Shown one piece after another: positions 57,264-64,000 of a stretch of 64,000 nt of DNA (within the stretch, counting starts at the first letter, position 1; the number at the start of each line of letters is the position of its first letter). The notes below the pieces were generated by a model. That model worked only from the letters and a program-made list of their open reading frames with translations. It was not told the origin of the DNA and made no database searches. The position numbers and the translations under genes were made by a program. Source of the stretch: Galdieria partita (taxonomy: Eukaryota > Rhodophyta > Bangiophyceae > Galdieriales > Galdieriaceae). The stretch covers positions 62,001 to 126,000 of the forward strand of contig BQMJ01000014.1 in NCBI GenBank assembly GCA_025991245.1, written 5' to 3'.

Positions 57264-58140
57264 ATGGAAGATTTCTGGAGTCGCTTACGAAGGGAAACTA
57301 GAAGAGAGCACAATGTCAGCAACACCCTAGTCAACTTAACTTTGCCTTTTGCGTTATCAGACCGTAGAGTATATGTTAAGGTATAGAAAAGTGTACTATT
57401 GTTTGTAACTTTCTAAGGTCGTGAAGGCTTTAGAGTCGTTCTATTATGTCTATTCTACCGTTGAAGAGGAGTTTGACCGTCAGAGAAGAAATTTCCCGAA
57501 GATAGGAGCTCTTTACTTTGAGGAATTGAGAAGGAAAAAGGTATCATTGTTTTGGAAATATATTTTTACTTTACTCAATCTAGTTTTTTGTAGTCTTTTG
57601 AAAGGGATCTCCAGTTTTTCTTGGGAGACAACTGGCGCCAAAAGCTACAAGGTCCCAGTTCTACAGTTGCTCGATATATTGAGCACATTAAGGAGGTTTC
57701 GTCATCAAAGCCTTGGCTTATATTATCTTATGTAATAACTTTGTAAGTGCTTTGTTGAAGAACCTCTTTGTTCTTATATTTGGAACAGGTATATGGCTCT
57801 TTTCAGAGGAGGCTCTATTCTTCGTAAAATTTTGGTAGTTTCGTTGGCCCTCGATAAAACTTCAGGAGAAGGTGTTGCAATTTATGACTTTCCAAGTATT
57901 ATTGATACAGAAGCTTTCTTTAAGAAGTATGTTGAAACGGTGAATGCCTTAACTCTACCGGAGGAACAAAAAGATGAAGTGATTGAAGAGAAGAGAGCTA
58001 TTTTCCTGTGGAACGACGAGATATTCAACGAAGTGAGAAGTGGCCCCTATTATAGGGCTATTCTATGGAGGTTCTTCTGGTCTGTAGTTTTCGTATTGGT
58101 TGTTGTGATATTTTTCTTAAAGAAAAGAAACTATTGGTAA
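57264..58140 (+). CDS. Heme-oxygenase-like tail-anchored protein with altered distal motif
   Basis: Four exons (57264-57380, 57427-57540, 57594-57742, 57789-58140; introns 46, 53, 46 nt) encode 243 aa. The whole chain aligns with heme oxygenase: start FWSRLRRETRREH with the proximal heme ligand His16, ALESFYYVYSTVEEEFDR, ALYFEEL, LQFFLGDNWR, RYIEHIKEV, SGEGVAIYDFPSI and VETVNALTL. At the distal helix the invariant GDLSGG is replaced by ALFRGG, so the Asp140 equivalent is Leu131. The C-terminus is a single hydrophobic helix (WSVVFVLVVVIFFL) ending in KKRNYW, a tail anchor as in ER-bound animal HO. The protein may bind heme without normal biliverdin-forming activity. It is unlike the soluble plastid HO used for phycobilins. 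Confidence 0.8.
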
Positions 58141-58715
58141 TGCATAGAACGATAAGAGGTCGTTGTGGAACGATCCGAGCGTTTTGGAATATCATGAAAC
58201 ATATAGTTTGCAAAATTTGCTATTCTTTCCTCAAACTAGGCATCATAGTAAATTTCTGATCAAGCTGAACAGTAGAGAGTTATGTTGTTTTCTTACAAGA
58301 AGTATTTTGCGTAGCCTTATCTTGCACATATTTTTATTCATGTTGTATTATTATCAATATGGTGGCAACTATGATCTCCAACAACCGTCACTAATGTATA
58401 GATTTGAACTTTTGACAAAGTGCTCGTTCGTTGTTTTCAATGAGGAAAAAGTCCACTTTCATCAGTTTAGAAAGATTCATGAGAAGATGTTTTTGTTTCT
58501 ATGATAGAATTTTTTCGTTGAGTCTTTTTCCTTATTTTAACAGTACTCGTTTGTTCGCAGAAATGATGAAGCTCCACTATTCCTATTTCATTCATTTTTA
58601 CTTTAAATATTTTCATTTTTATGTTTGCCAAATTATCATTCATGACAGTTTCAAGTAACCGATATCGAGAGAACTGGCGACCAGTCAAGGCTAGTTTCCG
58701 CTTTGACCTTAGTGT
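58141..58715. other. Intergenic region between convergent genes
   Basis: An AT-rich stretch of 575 bases holding the 3' UTRs of the heme-oxygenase-like gene and the unknown two-TM gene. Frames at 58163-58504 and 58431-58658 lack homology and sensible composition. No RNA structure or repeat was recognised. Confidence 0.5.
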
Positions 58716-59996
58716 CTATCGACTCCTCCTGAAGGCTCTTTCCGACTGGCAATATGGGCAAGAGGACCTCAGGAACCACCGGTGTTTTCCGAGCGTGGTG
58801 TGATGTGCACATTCTTTCTTATGCTCAATCGCTCGAAATATGTACCAAGAAAGAGCAAGCAAAGATACAGACAGCGGTATGAGTACCTTCAATTGATGCA
58901 AATATTTCCATACAATACGACAATTGTTTCTAGTAGTTTTACTCCCATTGTTTAACGTTTCCGTTGGCTGAAAATATTCTTCAACAGTAGCAAAGTAGTT
59001 ATCAACGAGGCTTCCTTCCCCGGCATTATAGTTCTCTGTTGACACCTCGTTTATCAGATTGGCAACTGAAGATAAAGATTCTGATTCCTTGGGCTCGTTG
59101 GGTAAGAGATTCTCTGTTGAAAGAAAAGTTTCGTCTTCAGAAATCAAAACGATGGCTCTCTTTGTATCTTTTAAGGTTAGGAACACCATATAAAAGACAA
59201 TAACACACAGAAAAGAAACAAGAAACTTGAAAAAGTAGCTTTTGCAGATTCTTTGTATCTTCCTCTTGATTCTTGAAAGTCTGCTTGGTACGGGAAGCCT
59301 CTGTAGCTGAACATTTAGCAAGGATATCTCTAACTGTTGTTCCTCTTGTGACTGTCTATCGGAGCCAATAACAGAGCGCTCGAGATATTGCAGAGATTCT
59401 GACAAAAGACGACTCTTCATCAGCTGAAGGAAGTCGTTTGGATACGTCATGAGGAGATGAAACAAGTATTGAGTCCTTTGGACGTGTGTAGAACTTTCAA
59501 ACATTTGCTTTGCCATCAAACGTTCCATTTCATGCTCTGATGGTGCTTCTTGCCTCAATGGAGCCATTTCTCTCTGATGTAAGTAACCAATTTCATAGTA
59601 GTTTGGCCGCTTAAGCGTTATGAGATGTGCGTGTAGTTCTTCAAACTGGTCTGGTGGAAATAATTCATATAGACAGGACTCAGACCGAGCTTCGTCAATA
59701 AGAAATAACAAAAAGTATTTCCATTGTTGTGTACTTTGTTCTTTAGACGAAATGAATTCGGCTATTTTCTTGCAAAGATTTCGAAAGGATTGCGAAGCAG
59801 TACGATTTTGCTTTTGAAACGTGCGAAGAGAAGAAACGATCCTTCGAATGAGCTGCTTTTGATCAACTTGTATGTCGTCTAGTTGGCTTATTCTTGGATC
59901 TATTAAATAAAGACCAGTTTGGAAATCCACTGGGGTCTGAACCAAAGAGAGCTGTGAAAATAAAGTATTTCTAAAGCTTGCTCTCAAGTCTCCCAT
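58716..59996 (-). CDS. Unknown protein with two transmembrane helices and a Cys-containing tail
   Basis: Intronless, 426 aa; family not recognised. The first 240 aa is hydrophilic and helical (PRISQLDDIQVDQKQLIRR; HEMERLMAKQMFES). A basic stretch (RLSRIKRKIQRICKSY) leads into TM1 (FLVSFLCVIVFYMVFLTL, about 265-285). A 90-aa acidic loop with possible glycosylation sites follows, then TM2 (LIPLSVSLLALSWYIF, about 375-390). The tail ends in ECAHHTTLGKHRWFLRSSCPYCQSE, where C, HH and CPYC could form a zinc site. Both ends probably face the cytosol, with the loop in a lumen. A GC-rich hairpin lies 41-68 bases before the start. Confidence 0.6.
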   Translation of the reverse strand: MGDLRASFRNTLFSQLSLVQTPVDFQTGLYLIDPRISQLDDIQVDQKQLIRRIVSSLRTFQKQNRTASQSFRNLCKKIAEFISSKEQSTQQWKYFLLFLIDEARSESCLYELFPPDQFEELHAHLITLKRPNYYEIGYLHQREMAPLRQEAPSEHEMERLMAKQMFESSTHVQRTQYLFHLLMTYPNDFLQLMKSRLLSESLQYLERSVIGSDRQSQEEQQLEISLLNVQLQRLPVPSRLSRIKRKIQRICKSYFFKFLVSFLCVIVFYMVFLTLKDTKRAIVLISEDETFLSTENLLPNEPKESESLSSVANLINEVSTENYNAGEGSLVDNYFATVEEYFQPTETLNNGSKTTRNNCRIVWKYLHQLKVLIPLSVSLLALSWYIFRAIEHKKECAHHTTLGKHRWFLRSSCPYCQSERAFRRSR

Positions 59997-60036
59997 AATT
60001 CAACAGAATTTAAAATGGACATTCCAATCGATACGC

Positions 60037-60064
60037 GGGCTCGGCTCCCAACGAGGCCGAGTCC
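60037..60064. other. GC-rich hairpin upstream of the unknown two-TM gene
   Basis: About 11 base pairs with one bulged G: GGGCTCGG pairs with CCGAGTCC and CTC with GAG around a five-base loop CCAAC. It stands out in AT-rich surroundings. Read from the minus strand it would be in the 5' UTR of the gene starting at 59996. The remainder of 59997-60518 holds no recognised gene. Confidence 0.45.
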
Positions 60065-60518
60065 CTTTGGATAATATCTCCTTTCCACTCATTATTGAAT
60101 GGCCAATTTCCAAGAATTGGGGAACTCTTTCATATTGTATAGGGAAAATGTCAGAGTGATACAAGATAAATGTTCTTGCCTCAGTTGACCATTACACTTG
60201 GAAGTTTTCGTGAAACAAAGCAACATCGATATACTTCGTCTGAGATGGTGTAGCTCGTTTATTGAATAATCCATATCTTTAGATGTTTTCAACTTACCGT
60301 GTTTATGTATACATAAAGAATTCTCTGAAAACGGAATTAAATCTTAGTTAAAATACATCCCAGTAAATTCGAGACTTGGAGTTACAAATCTGAAGCTAGA
60401 GTTGTATAAGGAGTCTCTAGTATCGCTCCAAAAATCTCTGAAACTGGAAACCTCGATGTGTCCCTCTCTGTAAAGTCGAAGTGGCTAAGTTCGTCTTTAT
60501 TTCTTTATTCTTTTCCCT

Positions 60519-60815
60519 ATGAAGGAATGCTGGTTGTCTGAAATCAAACAACGAAGAGATTCCAAATTATCCTCTGTGTCGACGACACAAGTTGACAGTG
60601 AGAGCTATTGCCGTAAAGCTTTGAGATTCTTGAAATTGTATCGCAGCTATGTCATTCAAAACGAGTTTCTCCTTACCAACCATCGTGGTGAATTTATATT
60701 CTCAGCAGTTCTTTCCAAGCAAGTCACTATGTAAGCCTTATTTTACTTGATTTGCAATAGTCTTCCCAATTACAGCCAACGTTTCGACTTCTTAGCCATT
60801 CTCATACTCCTATAA
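60519..60815 (+). CDS. Hypothetical small protein
   Basis: An ATG-started frame of 71 codons (60519-60734) stands alone between two larger genes. A 45-nt intron with good splice sites (60731-60775) would extend it to 83 aa ending RFDFLAILILL. It is basic, with a helical segment YCRKALRFLKLYRSYVIQNEF. No family is recognised. The frame may be real but could be chance. Confidence 0.25.
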
Positions 60816-61182
60816 TCTGCGTTAGAGTATATGGCAAGCATACTGAACTGAAAGAAAGCTAGAATAGAAAGCATCGAGAATCTTTTTTCATGAATAAGTT
60901 TGGTACGAGACGAACTCCAACGACAGGAATTCGTTGACAAGTAAACTGAATACAGGATTCTGAAGATTGAAAATCTTTTACTTGCTTTCTAACGAATATA
61001 TTCCAATGCTACATTTTTTTCATTGATACAACACAGCTTCATAAAAAATCGAACATTTTCAGACCAACTTATTCGACTCATTGTTATCTTCTTCACCACT
61101 AGAAAGCAAAAAGCAGTCACTCAAGCCTCCATGAAAGCGATTATGCCTAATTGATGACCTCCTTTCATAACAAACAGTTTCT
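60816..61182. other. Intergenic region upstream of the RING-PHD gene
   Basis: These 367 AT-rich bases contain no ATG frame of note, tRNA or repeat. They presumably hold the promoter and 5' UTR of the RING-PHD gene. Confidence 0.45.
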
Positions 61183-62460
61183 ATGAAACTTTATCAGTCT
61201 TGTGGTTACCCAAAAAAAAGAAACAAGAAAGAAAGAGTAGCCAATGAGCCCGCGAAACAAAATTTAAAATTCAAAGGCGCCAATCCACTTTCGGCACTTG
61301 CTCGTTTGATGAGTGTCAAGATTCGAAAGAGAGTGGTTATTTCTTCTGAAAGTGAAAGCTCTCCCTCGAGAGGACCTCGAAGTAGTGAAAGCTCTGAACA
61401 GGAATGTGAACTTCCCTCACTCTTAGAGCGCTTGCATAGAAGACAGTCGTCAACTTCAGTGGCTTCTAAGAAACTATCGCCGTTTAAAAGCAAGGCTTCG
61501 AATTTTGATGAAAAGGAAAACATACCCTCCTGCTCTATTTGCTTCACCTCTCCTGCTGAATCTCCTTCTTATCCGGACTGTTGCAATCATACCTTTTGTC
61601 AAGACTGTTTGGTTAAATGGAGTGATATGCTCAATATTTGTCCTCTTTGCAAAAGGAAGTTCCTATTCATATGCGACTTACTCCAAGCAGGAAAGAAAAT
61701 CAAAGTAATAGACAAGAAGCAGCCTAAATATTTAGAGGACGACACGTACTTTAATCAAACGGAGGAAGCAATTTATTGCGCTCTATGTGGGACAGATACA
61801 AACGAACAAGTTTTGCTCCTTTGTGATGGCTGCAACGTTGGAATGCATACATACTGCCTAACTCCGCCTCTCCGAGAAGTTCCTCCAGGAGAGTGGTTTT
61901 GTCCAGAGTGTCAAGAATCACGACAGGCACAAGAAAACTCTAACACATCCAGGGGGCACGTGGCAGCGCGAAACAGGAGAACACGTAGAAGAACGACCCG
62001 CACGAGTGGTTCCACACGTTCTCAACGACAAAGAAGTCGAAGACGCCTTCGAGGTAGGCAACAGGGTCATGACTCAATGTCCGCTTCGAGGAGGGCAAGG
62101 AACTCGGAAAGCCCACTCTGTCAAGTTGCTGCCATTAACAATCTCAATATTGTTTGTCCTCAGATTATAAGCGACGAATCTGATGAAAGTTCATCTGGCT
62201 ATGCTTCCGATGACAGTTTTTTACAAGAACTTTGGGTGCAGCCAGAAGAGAATTGTGAGCATTCCTCGTTTAGCAGTGAGTGTTCCGAAATTCAAATAGA
62301 TTGTAGTTTTGGTTCCAATCGACCAAACGCTAATTTCTTACCTCGTGATATAATGTACAGATACGGCATTGGTGGAGCCAGGGCCACCGGCTGCAGCAGA
62401 CAAGTTCTGGGTGGCATTAACCCAAACTTTGTCCCAAAAACACCTGAAAATAAAACCTGA
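61183..62460 (+). CDS. RING finger plus PHD finger nuclear protein (PHRF1-like)
   Basis: Intronless, 425 aa. A RING finger at about 112-152 (CSICFTSPAES ... CNHTFCQDCLVKW ... CPLCKRKF) is followed at about 195-245 by a PHD finger (CALCGTDTNEQVLLLCDGCN, MHTYCLTPPLREVPPGEWFCPEC). This RING-PHD order matches PHRF1 and its plant/fungal relatives. An Arg/Ser-rich basic region follows (about 260-310, RRTRRRTTRTSG), then an acidic Ser-rich part. The likely role is a chromatin-reading E3 ubiquitin ligase; the exact target is unknown. Confidence 0.78.
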   Translation: MKLYQSCGYPKKRNKKERVANEPAKQNLKFKGANPLSALARLMSVKIRKRVVISSESESSPSRGPRSSESSEQECELPSLLERLHRRQSSTSVASKKLSPFKSKASNFDEKENIPSCSICFTSPAESPSYPDCCNHTFCQDCLVKWSDMLNICPLCKRKFLFICDLLQAGKKIKVIDKKQPKYLEDDTYFNQTEEAIYCALCGTDTNEQVLLLCDGCNVGMHTYCLTPPLREVPPGEWFCPECQESRQAQENSNTSRGHVAARNRRTRRRTTRTSGSTRSQRQRSRRRLRGRQQGHDSMSASRRARNSESPLCQVAAINNLNIVCPQIISDESDESSSGYASDDSFLQELWVQPEENCEHSSFSSECSEIQIDCSFGSNRPNANFLPRDIMYRYGIGGARATGCSRQVLGGINPNFVPKTPENKT

Positions 62461-62725
62461 GACATTTCAAACTGCACCTGTTGAAAAATGAAATATTTTT
62501 ACGTGTCTAAAACGTTATTTTAAAAAGCAAGATCTCGCTGTTCAATGTTGCAAAGCTTTCTGGTATTTCCTGTTCTTATCAATTCATAAATGCTTAACAT
62601 AAAACATAAATTTGATTATACGTTATGCTTATCCGAAACTTCTATATACACAACTCTGATTTATTTGAGAATAGCAACGTTATCGTGTAAGTGAACAAAC
62701 TGAACTTGAAAAAAGCGCTTGTAAA

Positions 62726-64000
62726 CTAACCGCGCAGCAAGGGCCGAGTGTTGGCGACGATATTTTCATCATTGGCGACATCGTCAGCAAAATCAGATGT
62801 TTCTCCCTTCCAAGATGAATTCTTTTCCATCTCATTTTGTCCTGAAACTTCCAGGTTTGAGATCGTACGCAATGAACTGGTAACCAAAGGACCGCTGTCG
62901 TCCGATACGGTCAAATGCTTGTGCTTATTTGTTTCAGTTGCAGCTGTCATTCTGTACATTGATGCAGGAAGCGTGAGCATTCCTGTATACTCCGAGAGAT
63001 CCCATTTCTTTCCCTCCTACAAGAATAGATTCAAAGAGAGGACCTATATATCATGGAAAACGCTTACTTGTTTTTTCTTCATTATTGTCAATGCAATTTG
63101 AGCAACTTCCCTTATTGCCTCAGTTCCCGAGGAGAGAGTCAAGTCAGTAGCATCTTCTGACAGCAAGATAGCCCGAAGAATTTGTTGCAAAAACATGGCA
63201 TGATCTTGACGAGTCTCTAATATACGTTCGAAGAAGAAATCAAGACACTTCGAAGTATCGGCAAAGTTATCCTGAACTTTGTCTGTTGGGAAATCAGGAT
63301 GATGTGCCAAAATCCATACTAAATGCATTAGATTGCATTCAGGCAGCAACGAGAAATATGAATGACCGAAGTCAACTTCATTGGACACTTGTTGACTCTT
63401 CACTTGGTTGACATAGAGGTGTCTTATTTGCACAATCTTGGAGGCCAGTCGTATCGCAGAGGTGTAATTTGTCTTGTCGGGATCAACTGCTGTAAGTGCA
63501 AAAAACGAAAACCATTTAAAACTCAGCCGATGATGCAAAAGCTCCTTACAAAGACTCTGCATAAAATCAAGGCGAACTTCCGGAATAGGATCTTGAATAG
63601 TTAATCCTACTTCTAAAAATTCAAAAGGACCAAAAAGTTCCTTTATAAAGGGTTTTCGCTGCATTTTGAGTAATGTCTTTGCACACGCTAGACGAATATC
63701 TCCGAAGGAGTCCGTAGATTCTGGCTGACTTGAATTATCTAGAGTCCCTTTCACGTTGCCCTTTCTTCTTATTATGTCAAAAAGAATATCTAATATCAAC
63801 TTTGGAGAGAATGGTATTGTGGAGATATCTTCGGTATTGATAACTGTGTTTCCTATCAACTTGATAGCCAGCAGATAAATTCGGTGAGAGTTGAACGACT
63901 TCCCAGCAGGGTTCAAAATTTCTTCGAGCGAGAAACAAACAATTTCTTCTAGTGATTCGATACTCTTCACGGAGCCGTGTTTTATAAGCTGCGAAAAAAT
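62726..64000 (-). CDS. PDS5: PDS5-like cohesin-associated HEAT-repeat protein (3' part)
   Basis: The gene continues past the right edge; only its C-terminal region is here. Exon 64000-63068 and last exon 63016-62726 are joined by a 51-nt intron. The helical repeats read like PDS5: IRLACAKTLLKMQ, IPEVRLDFMQSLCKELLHHRLSFKWFSFFALTAVDPD, and LVWILAHHPDFP. EGKKWDLSEY follows the splice and resembles the end of PDS5. PDS5 controls cohesin loading and release on sister chromatids. The last 60 aa is acidic and poorly conserved. Upstream parts would decide the identity. Confidence 0.62.

Noticed and set aside
58163-58658. Plus-strand frames after the heme-oxygenase-like gene
   Set aside because: AT-rich, Phe/Leu/Lys-biased composition typical of non-coding DNA and no recognisable domain; probably 3' UTR.
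60820-61182. Possible permuted tRNA gene in intergenic DNA
   Set aside because: Looked for T-arm motifs (GGTTCGA-like) near tRNA half-structures in all longer gaps, because permuted tRNAs occur in Cyanidiales; none could be folded.

Overview
The window is nuclear DNA of a compact eukaryote, most likely a cyanidiophycean red alga of the Galdieria type. Several things point there: AT-rich sequence, almost no space between genes, one to seven short spliceosomal introns per gene (nearly all 43-68 nt, GT...AG, 97 nt for one inferred case), precursors carrying organelle-targeting-like N-termini, separate ACLA/ACLB subunits of ATP-citrate lyase, and a tRNA gene with a D-arm intron as known from Cyanidioschyzon. 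Many genes had to be assembled from exons by eye, using splice sites, reading phase and family conservation; exon limits are therefore inferences.

Layout. 1-8.2 kb: end of a tRNA-deaminase subunit (ADAT3 type), ASH2 (COMPASS) head-to-head with a RETICULATA-like plastid membrane protein, an MFS transporter, TAF8 and a LisH protein. 8.2-16.7 kb: SWI3, a predicted small beta-barrel-like protein, carbamoyl-phosphate synthase large chain, NEDD8. 16.8-22.4 kb: uroporphyrinogen-III synthase overlapping ketopantoate hydroxymethyltransferase, a MINDY deubiquitinase, a SAM-type mitochondrial carrier, FCF1. 22.5-31 kb: T7-like organellar RNA polymerase, epsilon-COP overlapping TFIIH p52 (TFB2), aspartate kinase, ribosomal protein uS11, tRNA-Thr. 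31-40 kb: an OB-fold protein of unknown role, NDC1-like nucleoporin, MCM6, an RCC1-repeat protein, a GT22-type mannosyltransferase, tRNA-Gln. 40-50 kb: ACLA and ACLB head-to-head, a GH13 enzyme, a FAM173-type methyltransferase, an AGC kinase. 50-64 kb: thioredoxin, a metallo-hydrolase head-to-head with FolD, NhaD antiporter, small heat-shock protein with a heat-shock element, a heme-oxygenase-like tail-anchored protein, an unknown two-TM protein, a RING-PHD protein and the 3' end of a PDS5-like cohesin factor.

Most genes are housekeeping and unrelated to one another. The clear functional pairing is ACLA/ACLB, which together make cytosolic acetyl-CoA. HemD and the heme-oxygenase-like protein both touch tetrapyrrole metabolism but lie 40 kb apart.

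Most notable: (i) tRNA-Gln(TTG) interrupted in the D-arm by about 16 nt; (ii) a well-aligned heme-oxygenase relative that keeps the proximal His but has lost the distal GDLSGG motif; (iii) two same-strand gene pairs in which the downstream start codon lies inside the upstream coding region; (iv) divergent start codons only 16 and 35 bp apart; (v) an OB-fold protein with a TPP1/RPA70N-like look. No transposon, viral relic, CRISPR array or long repeat was recognised.
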